A DNA stretch of 64,000 nt from an uncultured Clostridia bacterium (GTDB taxonomy: Bacteria; Bacillota; Clostridia; Oscillospirales; Oscillospiraceae). The position numbers and the translations under genes are program-made. Location: NCBI GenBank assembly GCA_945877365.1, contig CAMCRV010000007.1, forward strand, positions 1 to 64,000, in the 5' to 3' direction. The notes under the pieces were generated by a model, which saw nothing but the letters and a program-made list of their open reading frames with translations, was not told the DNA's origin and did not search any database. Shown piece after piece: positions 24,135-33,170 of the stretch; the stretch's first letter is position 1; each line of letters starts with the position of its first letter.

Positions 24135-25115
24135 ATGAAAACACTGAAAATCGGCATCGTTGGCGGCGGCGGCATGGGTCGGGTGCACTTCGCCAACTGG
24201 AAGGCCATCGAGGATGCTCAGGTGGTGGCTCTGTGCGACAACGCCCCCAACGCCCCGGACACTGCCGCCCAGTGGGGCGTGCCCCTGTACGCTTCCATCA
24301 CGGAGATGGTAAACGCCTGCGCTCTGGATGTGGTGGATATCTGCACTCCCACCTTCCTGCATCACGACATGGTGCTGGAAAGCCTGAATCTGGGAATGGA
24401 CACCATCTGCGAAAAGCCCATTGCCCTGAATTACGCCGACGCGAAGGAAATGCTGGACACGGCAGATGCAAAGGGCTGCCACCTGTACATCGCTCAGGTC
24501 TTGCAATTCACCAAGGAAATTCAGGCACTGCACACTCTGGTGGAAACGGAGGAATACGGCAAGGTGCTGGATGCCAGCTTCGAGCGGCTGTCCGCGGCTC
24601 CCCGGTGGGCCGTGGGGGGATGGCTGTTCGACAAGACCAAGTCCGGCCTGCTGCCCTTTGACCTGCACATCCACGATCTGGATGTCATCGTCTCTCTGTT
24701 CGGCAAGCCCCAGAGCTTTACCGTGAACAGCTGCCGGGGCCGGGACAAGGGCTACGCCGAGCATCTTCGCATCGACTACAACTACGGCGACAAGCATGTC
24801 AACGGTGAGGCTGCCTGGTTCAACGCCGACAGCCCCTGGACGGCTCGCTGGAGGGTCTATTTTGAAAACGCCGTGGTGATTAACGACGGCAGCACTATGA
24901 CCGCCTACAGCTTTGACGCGCCGCCCAGAGTATTTGACACCAAGGATGAGGTGGAGATCTCCACCGGCATCAATGTGCCCCCCTGCGGCTGGTATTACAA
25001 CGAGCTGAAGCATTTTGCCCAGTGCATCCGGGAGGGCAAGCCCACTGCCTATGTCACCCGGGAGCAGCTGCTTACGGTTATGGAAATTCTGGAGGAGGTC
25101 AGCAAATGGACATAA
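24135..25115 (+). CDS. Gfo/Idh/MocA family oxidoreductase, second paralog
   Basis: MKTLKIGIVGGGGMGRVHFANWKAIEDAQVVALCD, MDTICEKPIALNYADA. Confidence 0.92.
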   Translation: MKTLKIGIVGGGGMGRVHFANWKAIEDAQVVALCDNAPNAPDTAAQWGVPLYASITEMVNACALDVVDICTPTFLHHDMVLESLNLGMDTICEKPIALNYADAKEMLDTADAKGCHLYIAQVLQFTKEIQALHTLVETEEYGKVLDASFERLSAAPRWAVGGWLFDKTKSGLLPFDLHIHDLDVIVSLFGKPQSFTVNSCRGRDKGYAEHLRIDYNYGDKHVNGEAAWFNADSPWTARWRVYFENAVVINDGSTMTAYSFDAPPRVFDTKDEVEISTGINVPPCGWYYNELKHFAQCIREGKPTAYVTREQLLTVMEILEEVSKWT

Positions 25116-25858
25116 AGGCATATTTTCACCGCATCGGATTGGAGCTGCCGGAGGATCTGACTCCCAACTCCGCACTGCTGCGCCAGCTGCATCTGGCGCA
25201 CTGCACCACGGTGCCCTATGAAAATCTGGACATGATACGGGGAATTCCCACCTCTTTGGAGGAAGATGCCCTGTTTCACAAAATCGTGGAGGAGGGCAGG
25301 GGAGGCCTGTGCTTCGAGCTCAACGGCAGCTTCGGCAATCTTCTGCGGGCACTGGGATATCAGGTGACGGACTACGCCGCCCGGTATCTGAGAGGGGAGA
25401 GCACCTTGCCCATGCGCCGCCATCGGGTGCTGAAGGTGGAAGCCACCGATGGCATCTGGCTGTGCGATGTGGGCATCGGCGAGGTGTGCCAGCGGGAGCC
25501 TGTCAAACTGGAGGAAGGTCTGGTACAGGAGCAGTTCGGAGAGAGCTACAAGCTGGAAAAGGAGGATTTTCTGGGCTGGGTGCTCTGGGATCTGTACAAG
25601 GGCAGCTGGCGGAAATTCTATTCCTTCACGGAGGAGCCCCAGCTGGAGGTGGACTACATCGCTCCCAACTTCTATTGCGAACAGCACCCGGAATCTCCCT
25701 TCAATAAGAAGGAGATGTTCGCCGTGAAGACACTGGAGGGACGGAAGACGCTGGACGGGAATCTGTACAAGGAGTTTCGTAGCGGCGCGGTCACGGCAAA
25801 GGAGCTGACCGAGGCCGAAATGCCGGAGGCCTACGCAGTCTTTGGGCTGAAATATTGA
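25106..25858 (+). CDS. arylamine N-acetyltransferase
   Basis: NAT Cys-His-Asp pattern: EEGRGGLCFELNGSFGNLL, MRRHRVLKVE, WLCDVGIGE; N-terminal TTVPYENLDM. Confidence 0.9.
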   Translation: MDIKAYFHRIGLELPEDLTPNSALLRQLHLAHCTTVPYENLDMIRGIPTSLEEDALFHKIVEEGRGGLCFELNGSFGNLLRALGYQVTDYAARYLRGESTLPMRRHRVLKVEATDGIWLCDVGIGEVCQREPVKLEEGLVQEQFGESYKLEKEDFLGWVLWDLYKGSWRKFYSFTEEPQLEVDYIAPNFYCEQHPESPFNKKEMFAVKTLEGRKTLDGNLYKEFRSGAVTAKELTEAEMPEAYAVFGLKY

Positions 25859-25861
25859 GAA

Positions 25862-25906
25862 AAAACATGGGCAGTACAGCGTTAAAACTGTACTGCCCAT
25901 GTTCAT
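25862..25906. terminator. bidirectional terminator between NAT and RidA-family genes
   Basis: AACATGGGCAGTACAG cgttaaaa CTGTACTGCCCATGTT, 16-bp perfect stem. Confidence 0.85.
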
Positions 25907-25918
25907 TTTCGGAATGGA

Positions 25919-26287
25919 TTATTCTGCGGCGATGGCTTCAATCTCACACAGCACGCCCTTGGGCAGAGCCTTGACGGCGACGCAGCTCCGGGCCGGCTTG
26001 GAGACAAAATACTTTGCATAAACCTCATTGAAGGCGGCAAAGTCGCCCATATCTGCCAGGAAGCAGGTGGTCTTGATTACCTTGCCGAAGCCAGAGCCTG
26101 CGGCCTCCAGAATGGCACCCACATTGCGGCAGCTCTGGTCAGCCTGGGCTGCGATGCCCTCGGGAATCTGGCCGCTGACGGGGTCCACGGGAATCTGACC
26201 GGAGGTGAAGACGAAGCCGTTTACGGCATAGCCCTGGGAATAGGGGCCGATGGCGCCGGGAGCCTTGGTGGTTTCCAATACAGTCAT
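25919..26287 (-). CDS. RidA family protein (reactive intermediate/imine deaminase)
   Basis: GAIGPYSQGYAVNGFVFTSGQIPVDPVSGQIPEG..., RSCVAVKALPKGVLCEIEAIA. Confidence 0.95.
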   Translation of the reverse strand: MTVLETTKAPGAIGPYSQGYAVNGFVFTSGQIPVDPVSGQIPEGIAAQADQSCRNVGAILEAAGSGFGKVIKTTCFLADMGDFAAFNEVYAKYFVSKPARSCVAVKALPKGVLCEIEAIAAE

Positions 26288-26349
26288 AGAAATTCTCCTT
26301 TTCATTTGATAGATTTCTTGCGCCCCTGGGGCGGGGATGACAGATAGAT

Positions 26350-26565
26350 AAATTGTTATTTGTGGGGATGCCCCCACGGGCAATGCGAGCCTTCGCCCGG
26401 GTGATAATCTTTCCATCCTTTGGGCACGCCCGGTTCGTTTTTGCGGTGGTGGTCTGTTCTATATAACCTACGCAGTTCCGGTCGAGGGGCCCAAAGGATG
26501 TGGATTGTCTACCCGCAGTCCGTAACGCATTGTCAGCGGCGACTCGCCGCCAAATTCCAATTTGC
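26350..26565. repeat. Repeat family B (also at about 779-990 and partial at about 6749-6870)
   Basis: ttgttatttgtggggatgcccccacgggcaatgcgagccttc.cccgggt...cctttggg.acgcccggttcgtttttgcggtggtggtctgttctatataacctacgcagttccggtcgaggggcccaaaggatgtgg...gactcgccgccaaattccaatttgc, near-identical in both full copies. Confidence 0.9.
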
Positions 26566-26586
26566 AGGACAGGTTCAGGGTTTCGG

Positions 26587-27816
26587 CTACACCACCTGAA
26601 ACAGGTAGAATTTCAGATAGTCCGTCTCCGGGACATTCCACAGGACGGGGTGATCCGGCGCCTGCTGGCGGGCTTCGATCTGCCGCAGCTCCACCCCGGC
26701 GTCCAAGGCGGCGGAGCGGAGCATCCGCACGAACTGCTCCGAGGGCATGAAGTGGCTGCAGGAGGCCGTAGCGAAGTAGCCGCCCCGGGGAAGCAGCTTC
26801 AAAGCCCGGAGGTTGATCTCCTTGTAGCCCCGCTGGGCGCTGTCCACGGTTTTCCGGGACTTGGTGAAGGCCGGAGGATCCAGAATGATGAAGTCATAGG
26901 GCTTGCCCCCCTGCTCTGCCAGTTTGGGCAGCAGATCAAAGACATCGGCGGTGACGAAATCCATCCGATCCTCCAGACCGTTGCGGATGGCGTTGGCTCT
27001 TGCCATTTCGATGGCGGAGGCGGAGATGTCCACCGCCGTCACATGGGCTGCGCCTCCCATGGCGGCGTTCAGGGCGAAGGAGCCGGTGTGGGTGAAGCAG
27101 TCCAGCACCCGCCTGCCCCGTGCCAGTCGCGCCACTGCCAGACGGTTGTATTTCTGATCCAGAAAGAAGCCGGTTTTCTGGCCGTTTTCCACATCCACCC
27201 GGTAGAAAATTCCGTTTTCGCAGATTTCCGTCACGGGGCTTTCCGGCACCGGCTCTCCATCCAGAGGGAACCAGCCCTTGTTCTGTTCCAGCCCCTCCAG
27301 TGCCCGGATGGCAACATCGTTGCGCTCAAAAATGCCCCGGATTTCCTGCCCGTCCTGCCGCAGCACCTTCACCAGCAGGGGAAAGAGCATGGGCTTGAGC
27401 CGCTCCATGCCGGCGGACAGGGTCTGGGTCACCAGCAGGTCGGAAAACCTGTCCACCGTCAGTCCCGGGAAGCCGTCGGCCTCCCCGAAAATCACGCGGC
27501 AGCAGGAGAGGTCTGAACCCATGACCGTCTTGCGGTAGTCCCAGGCGTACTGGATTCTGCGCTGCCAGAAGGCTTCGTCGAACCGGTCGTTGGCGTTCCG
27601 GGAGACGAGGCGAACCCGGATTTTGCTCTGGCGGCTGAGAAAGCCGGTGCCCAGATATTTGCCCTTCTCGCTGACGGCGTCCACCAGCGCGCCGTTTTCA
27701 CAGCTGCCCTCCTCCCGGATTACCTCGTCGGCGTAGATCCAGGGATGCCCCTGCTCCACCCAGCGTGTCCCCTTGGGAGTGATGAGAAACCGGGGATAGC
27801 TTCGCTCTGCTTTCAT
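26587..27816 (-). CDS. class I SAM-dependent rRNA methyltransferase (RlmI-like, PUA domain)
   Basis: N-terminal PUA-type region, VLDCFTHTGSFALNAAMGGAAHVTAVDIS, FIILDPPAFTKSR, ATASCSHFM. Confidence 0.92.
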   Translation of the reverse strand: MKAERSYPRFLITPKGTRWVEQGHPWIYADEVIREEGSCENGALVDAVSEKGKYLGTGFLSRQSKIRVRLVSRNANDRFDEAFWQRRIQYAWDYRKTVMGSDLSCCRVIFGEADGFPGLTVDRFSDLLVTQTLSAGMERLKPMLFPLLVKVLRQDGQEIRGIFERNDVAIRALEGLEQNKGWFPLDGEPVPESPVTEICENGIFYRVDVENGQKTGFFLDQKYNRLAVARLARGRRVLDCFTHTGSFALNAAMGGAAHVTAVDISASAIEMARANAIRNGLEDRMDFVTADVFDLLPKLAEQGGKPYDFIILDPPAFTKSRKTVDSAQRGYKEINLRALKLLPRGGYFATASCSHFMPSEQFVRMLRSAALDAGVELRQIEARQQAPDHPVLWNVPETDYLKFYLFQVV

Positions 27817-27915
27817 AAAAGAATCGTCCTTTTCCCATTTTTGGTCAGTATACCACACCGCGCCCCAAAAGAAAAGCCCCCGCCGTTCAAAAAAAGACGG
27901 CGGGGGAATGGAAAG

Positions 27916-29862
27916 TTATTTGGAGGTCAGGAGCTGGGGAGCCTCGGCCTGGGCATTTACCTCGTCCGGGGAGCGGTAGGTGGGAACCACCTGCTTCAGC
28001 GCCTGACGGACTGCCTCGTCGCTGCCGGATGCACAGGCGGAGCGCAGCACCTCCAGCCGGGTGTTCAGCGCATCTGCGGTCAGGGGGGTGTCCTTCTCGA
28101 TGAAGATCAGCCGGTTTTCCGTCCGGGTCATGCTCTCGGTTTTCACCAGCAGCTCCTCGTACAGCTTCTCACCGGGACGCAGGCCGGTTTCCACGATCTC
28201 GATGCCCTTGACCCCGGACAGCCGGATCATGCTCTCCGCCAGATCCAGAATTTTCACGGGCTGACCCATGTCCAGCACAAACAGCTCGCCGTTTTTCGCC
28301 ATGGCGCCGGATTCCAGCACCAGCTGGCTGGCCTCGGGGATGGTCATGAAGTAGCGGATGATCCGTCTGTCCGTCAGGGTGATGGGGCCGCCCCCGGCGA
28401 TCTGCTTCTTGAACAGGGGGATGACGGAGCCGGCAGAGCCCAGCACATTGCCGAACCGGGTGGCGCTGTATTTCACCTGCCCCCAGGTGCCGGCGCTCTG
28501 GACGATCATCTCACACATCCGCTTGGTGGCGCCCATGACATTGGTGGGATTCACCGCCTTGTCGGTGGAGACCATCATAAACCGCTCTACGGAAAACGCC
28601 TCGCACAGCTCCACCAGCAGCTGGGTGCCGAAGACATTGTTCTCCACGGCCTCGATGCAGTTGTGCTCCATCAGGGGCACATGCTTGTGGGCGGCGGCGT
28701 TGATGACGATCTGGGGGCGGTAGGTTGCAAACACCCGGGTCATGGAGCTGCGGCTGGTGATGGAGCAGATCTCCACCTGAAGATCCAGCCTGCCGCCGCA
28801 GGCGATGCGCAGCTCCTGCTGGATGTCGTAGGCGCCGTTTTCATAGATGTCCAGCACGATAATCTGCTTCGGCTCCATCTTTGCCAGCTGGCGGCACAGC
28901 TCTGAGCCGATGGAACCGCCGCCGCCGGTGATGAGAATCACCTTGCCCCGGTAGTAGGCGTTGGTTTTTTCGTTGGATATCACCACGGGCTTGCGGAACA
29001 GCAGCTCCTCCACATCGAATTCCCGGAGGCGGCGCTTGCCCCCGGCGGACTGCATCATGGGGTAGTCGTAGACCTTGATCTTGTAGCCTGCCTGGGAATA
29101 GGTGGCGTAGAGCTTCTTCTGCTCCTCGTCCGTCAGGTGGGGGATGGCGAAGACCACCTCCTGCACCTCAAAGGCCTTCAGCCGGGAGATGCTGGCCTCG
29201 CTTTCCAGCAGCACGGGGATGCCGTGGATCTCCCGCCCGGCCTTCTCCCTGCTCACATCGATGAAGCACCGGGGGATATAGGAGGCAGAGGGATTGGCCA
29301 TCAGCTCCTCTGCCAGGGTCACACCCACCCGGCCGGCGCCGATGATGGCAATTTTGATTTTGTGGACATCGTTGCCCTCCGGCAGCTCGATCTTTGCGCC
29401 GCCGAAGATCCGCAGCAGCAGATTCAGGAAACGGCCGTAGGAGGTCTGGGTGTTGCCGCACTTGTAGGCATAGCGGTAGATCATCCGGATGGCCAGGGCG
29501 CCCAGCAGATTCATGCAGGCGATGGACAGCAGCCGGGCAAAGGTGATCAGCTCAATCCGCACGAACATGGGCAGGGTCAGCTCAATCAGCAGATTCAGGG
29601 CGAAGGCGCAGCCATCCACAAACAGCAGCCGGATATAGCACTGGATGCCGCCGTAGCGCCAGATCTGCTGGTAGATCCCCCCCACAAGCCGGGCGGAGAA
29701 CACGCAGAAAAAGGAGATGGCACTGTGGGTCAGGATGCCCCTCAGGGAGAGGTTGTCCATGCTTCGATACAGCACCAGCAGCAGCAGATCCACGAACAGC
29801 AGCACCAGCGCGTCGTAGACCATCAGCTGCCATTTTATCTTGAAATCAGGATGTTTCATCAA
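27916..29862 (-). CDS. membrane-bound nucleoside-diphosphate sugar epimerase/dehydratase (CapD/PglF-like)
   Basis: Four N-terminal TM helices, two Rossmann motifs (IAIIGAGRVGVTLAEEL; KVILITGGGGSIGSELCRQL), SDR active-site region MVSTDKAVNPTNVMGATKR. Confidence 0.93.
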   Translation of the reverse strand: MMKHPDFKIKWQLMVYDALVLLFVDLLLLVLYRSMDNLSLRGILTHSAISFFCVFSARLVGGIYQQIWRYGGIQCYIRLLFVDGCAFALNLLIELTLPMFVRIELITFARLLSIACMNLLGALAIRMIYRYAYKCGNTQTSYGRFLNLLLRIFGGAKIELPEGNDVHKIKIAIIGAGRVGVTLAEELMANPSASYIPRCFIDVSREKAGREIHGIPVLLESEASISRLKAFEVQEVVFAIPHLTDEEQKKLYATYSQAGYKIKVYDYPMMQSAGGKRRLREFDVEELLFRKPVVISNEKTNAYYRGKVILITGGGGSIGSELCRQLAKMEPKQIIVLDIYENGAYDIQQELRIACGGRLDLQVEICSITSRSSMTRVFATYRPQIVINAAAHKHVPLMEHNCIEAVENNVFGTQLLVELCEAFSVERFMMVSTDKAVNPTNVMGATKRMCEMIVQSAGTWGQVKYSATRFGNVLGSAGSVIPLFKKQIAGGGPITLTDRRIIRYFMTIPEASQLVLESGAMAKNGELFVLDMGQPVKILDLAESMIRLSGVKGIEIVETGLRPGEKLYEELLVKTESMTRTENRLIFIEKDTPLTADALNTRLEVLRSACASGSDEAVRQALKQVVPTYRSPDEVNAQAEAPQLLTSK

Positions 29863-30036
29863 AAGTTACTTCCTCGTTGGATTTCCCGGGCTCAGAACTG
29901 CCGGGCTAACAGCATTCTCGCCCATTATAGAGCATATGCGAAATAAAATCAACCGCAAACAACTGCAAAAGAGAAAAGGAGCCGACAAAAGAGAGCCTGA
30001 ACAGGACTGGAAAAGAAGCAAAATCCCGGAAATGGG

Positions 30037-30166
30037 AAATCCTGTCATCCTGAGCATAGCGACCAAAGGGAGCGAAGCCGAAGGATCTTCCCACGAATCC
30101 GCTGCTTAGCAGTATCGAAATCCGAAGATCCTTCGACTCGCTGCGCTCGCTCAGGATGACAGATCT
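30037..30166. repeat. Repeat family D, inverted pair (GTCATCCTGAGC...GAAGGATCTT)
   Basis: cctgtcatcctgagcatagcgaccaaagggagcgaagccgaaggatcttcc...gaagatccttcgactcgctgcgctcgctcaggatgacag; related copies at 13808-13900 and 32826-32945. Confidence 0.8.
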
Positions 30167-30181
30167 CTATCCTTGCGCAAA

Positions 30182-30214
30182 AATGGGCGTGCTGCATTTT
30201 GCAACACGCCCGCA
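30182..30214 (-). terminator. stem-loop downstream of kdpE
   Basis: GGGCGTG ctgcattttgcaa CACGCCC. Confidence 0.6.
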
Positions 30215-30226
30215 AATCCTATGGCA

Positions 30227-30919
30227 TTATTCCACCTTCAGCATCCGGTAGCCGATGCCGATGTGGGTCTGGATGTACTGGGTATCCGGGTCTTTTTCCA
30301 GCTTTTTCCGCAGAGTGGCCATGTGTACCCGGAGAGAGGCCATGTCGCTTTCCCAGCTGCTGCCCCAGATTTTGCCCGTCAGGTAGGTGTGGGTCAGAAC
30401 CTTTCCGGCGTCCCGGGCCAGCAGGCACAGCAGCTTGTATTCCGTGGGGGTCAGCTTCAGCTCCTGCCCGTCCAGATAGGCGCAGCCCGCGCCAAAGTCG
30501 ATGGTGAGCTTTCCGTTGCGGAACACCGCCTCGGCGGCAGAGCCCTGCAGGGCAGAAAGACGCCGCTGCGTTGCCCGGAGCCGCGCCAGCAGCTCGGCAA
30601 CGGAGAAGGGCTTGGTGAGATAGTCGTCGGCTCCGGCATCCAGCGCGGCGATTTTATCCGCATCCTCACTCCGGGCGCTGATGACGATAATGGGCATCAA
30701 AGACCAGGAGCGGATCCGGCGGATCACCTCCACTCCGTCCAGATCCGGCAGCCCCAGATCCAGCAGAATGATGTCCGGCTGGCTGGCGGCGGCGTGGCTC
30801 AGGGCGGTCTCCCCATTGGGGGCGGTGAGGTAGCGGTAATCGTTGGCCTTCAGGGCGGTGCAGATCAGGTTGCGGACGGTGGCGTCGTCCTCCACCACCA
30901 GAAGCAGGGGCTTATTCAT
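30227..30919 (-). CDS. kdpE: response regulator, OmpR/KdpE family
   Basis: MNKPLLLVVEDDATVRNLICTALKANDYRYLTAPNGE, winged-helix C-terminus (LTPTEYKLLCLLARDAGKVLTHTYLTGKIWG). Confidence 0.92.
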   Translation of the reverse strand: MNKPLLLVVEDDATVRNLICTALKANDYRYLTAPNGETALSHAAASQPDIILLDLGLPDLDGVEVIRRIRSWSLMPIIVISARSEDADKIAALDAGADDYLTKPFSVAELLARLRATQRRLSALQGSAAEAVFRNGKLTIDFGAGCAYLDGQELKLTPTEYKLLCLLARDAGKVLTHTYLTGKIWGSSWESDMASLRVHMATLRKKLEKDPDTQYIQTHIGIGYRMLKVE

Positions 30920-32729
30920 GGAGCATAACCTCCTGAGCGGGAAGTGTAAAGGTAAAGACGGTGCCCCGGGGGGAATTGTCGTCCACCTCCATCCGGCCGC
31001 CGTGGGCAACGACGATGGAGCGGCACAGGCTCAGCCCCAGACCGAGACTCCGGCGGCTGTCGGCGATGGGATTGCTGCCGGTGTAGAACATCTGAAATAT
31101 CCGGCTTTTTTCGGCATCCGGAATGCCGGGGCCGTCGTCCGCCACGGAAAAAACCGCAGTCTCCCCCTGACGGCAGGTGGAAACGGCGATGGCGGAGCCG
31201 GCGGGGGTGTATTTGATGGCGTTGTCCAGCAGATTGATGAGCACCTGCACAATGAGCCGGGCGTCGCACCTGGCCAGCAGCAGCTCGTCCTGATGGATAA
31301 CCGTGATGGTATGTTCGGATTTTTTGCGGCTGATGTGCTGCATGGCCTCGGCCACCAGCTCCTGCGCCAGCTGGGGCTGGGTGCGCAGCTTCATCCGTCC
31401 CTCCTCGATCCGGGTGACAGCCAGCAGATTTTCCACCAGATTGTACAGCCACTGGGCATCGTCGTAGATGTCGCTGTACATCTGGTGCCGGGTGTCCGGG
31501 GGCAGGCTGTCCGAGCCGGACAGCAGGATGCCGGCGTTGCCGGAGATGGCGGTGAGGGGGGTGCGCAGGTCGTGGGAGATGGAGCGCAGCAGGTTTGCCC
31601 GGAGCTGTTCATTCTGAGCCAGCAGCTTGGCCTCCTCCTTCTCCCGGGTGTTGCGGCTGTTTTCCAGCACCAGGGCACATTCACCCAGTATGGACAGCAG
31701 AATGCTGCTTTCAAAGGCCTCCAGCGGCTCGGCACCTGCGATGCGGACGCTGCCGTAGAGCCGGTCATTGACCCGGATGGGATAGCGCAGGGAATCGCCC
31801 TCCGCCGGGATATCCTCCCCGGGGCAGACGGTGATCTGCCGGTTCAGCAGCTTGTACAGCTGGGAGCGGGCCACCTGAAAGATGGCGTCCTCGGACTGCG
31901 CCTTTTGCAGCATCTGGCTGGTTTCCAGCAGCAGATTGGTGCGGTAGGCCGCCCGGGTGGACTGGGTCACCTGACTTTTCAGCTTGTCCGTCAGGGTGCC
32001 CATCATCAGGGCGGCCACAATCAGAATCAGGAAGGTCATGGGCGCACCGTGCTCATAGACCCGCAGGGACAGCCGGGGGGTGGTGAAGCAGTAGTTGAAC
32101 ACCAGCACGCTGCCCAGCGCCGACAGGATATAGCTGATCCGGGTGGAGGTGGCTACGGAAGTCAGCAGCACCGCCAGCAGATAGATGGCCATGATATTGG
32201 CCTCCGTAAAGCCCACCTGAGAGAATACATAGCTCAAAACCGTGGCCAGCGCCAGCAGGGCGGCAGTGATTCCCAGATCCCGAAGGAGAAACCGGGGCTT
32301 TGGCGGAAGGGGGCGGTAGGTGGGGGTGGTGCTGGCATCGGGAATGATATGGATGTCCATCCCCGGGGCGATGGTGATGAGCTTCTCCGTCAGGGTGGGC
32401 TTGCTCCAGGGGTGCTTGCGCCGGGCGGCGCTGCGTCCGATGACGATTTTGGTGACCCCGGACAGCCGGGCGTACTCTGCAATCTGATAGGACACATCAT
32501 CGCCGAACACCGTTTCCACCGTGGCACCCAGCCCCTGCGCCAGCAGGGTGTGCTGCCGCAGTCGGGTCTTATCCTCCTGAGCGAGGTTTACATAACCGGG
32601 AGTCCGGACGAACAGGGCGGTGAACCGGCAGCCGAAGGCCTGAGCCATGGTGGCGGCGGTACGGATGATCCGGGCGTTGGAGGGCGCGGGGGACAGACAG
32701 GCGAGAATATGTTCTGCAGACTGTTCCAT
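30912..32729 (-). CDS. kdpD: KdpD-like sensor kinase lacking the N-terminal KdpD (Walker) domain
   Basis: Starts directly with the USP-like domain, then DUF4118 TM region, GAF, HisKA (RSISHDLRTPLTAISGN), HATPase; 8-nt overlap with kdpE. Confidence 0.9.
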   Translation of the reverse strand: MEQSAEHILACLSPAPSNARIIRTAATMAQAFGCRFTALFVRTPGYVNLAQEDKTRLRQHTLLAQGLGATVETVFGDDVSYQIAEYARLSGVTKIVIGRSAARRKHPWSKPTLTEKLITIAPGMDIHIIPDASTTPTYRPLPPKPRFLLRDLGITAALLALATVLSYVFSQVGFTEANIMAIYLLAVLLTSVATSTRISYILSALGSVLVFNYCFTTPRLSLRVYEHGAPMTFLILIVAALMMGTLTDKLKSQVTQSTRAAYRTNLLLETSQMLQKAQSEDAIFQVARSQLYKLLNRQITVCPGEDIPAEGDSLRYPIRVNDRLYGSVRIAGAEPLEAFESSILLSILGECALVLENSRNTREKEEAKLLAQNEQLRANLLRSISHDLRTPLTAISGNAGILLSGSDSLPPDTRHQMYSDIYDDAQWLYNLVENLLAVTRIEEGRMKLRTQPQLAQELVAEAMQHISRKKSEHTITVIHQDELLLARCDARLIVQVLINLLDNAIKYTPAGSAIAVSTCRQGETAVFSVADDGPGIPDAEKSRIFQMFYTGSNPIADSRRSLGLGLSLCRSIVVAHGGRMEVDDNSPRGTVFTFTLPAQEVMLHE

Positions 32730-32744
32730 AAAAACACCCCCTTG

Positions 32745-33012
32745 AAGGAATTGACAATTGACAGTTGACAGTTGACAATGTGAATGAATTGCTGAAAAAG
32801 GACCAATGCAGGAAACGGATCGATCCTGTCATCCTGAGCGAGTGAAACGAGTCGAAGGATCTTTGCATTTGCCTGCTGTACGCACTGCACACAAGGCATC
32901 CATGCCGAGGCTTTCTCCATTTCCCTTGGCTCCAGTCGGAATGACACACACTTTTTGACACGCCGGATTGACAGCTGATCATTGTCAATTTTCCATTGTC
33001 AATTGTCAATTA
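32745..33012. repeat. Family C heptads flanking a family D module
   Basis: ttgacaattgacagttgacagttgacaatg ... gtcatcctgagcgagtgaaacgagtcgaaggatcttt ... tcattgtcaattttccattgtcaattgtcaattaa. Confidence 0.8.
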
Positions 33013-33015
33013 AAA

Positions 33016-33150
33016 CTATTCTACCACATCTTCCCCGGAATTTCCATCCTGCATGGGGTGATCTTCCAGAAATTTGTCCAATTTTTGCAGGCTTCGGAAC
33101 AGGACGGCCAGTCCGGCAAAAAGGGCGAGGGCTGTAATCAGAATTTGCAT
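33016..33150 (-). CDS. 44-aa single-TM small protein between trkA and kdpD
   Basis: MQILITALALFAGLAVLFRSLQKLDKFLEDHPMQDGNSGEDVVE; RBS-like ggaggagc upstream; 20 nt downstream of the trkA stop. Confidence 0.55.
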   Translation of the reverse strand: MQILITALALFAGLAVLFRSLQKLDKFLEDHPMQDGNSGEDVVE

Positions 33151-33170
33151 CTGCGCTCCTCCTTCCGGCG

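Noticed and set aside
30843-32768. 641-aa plus-strand ORF
   Set aside because: Antisense shadow of kdpD.
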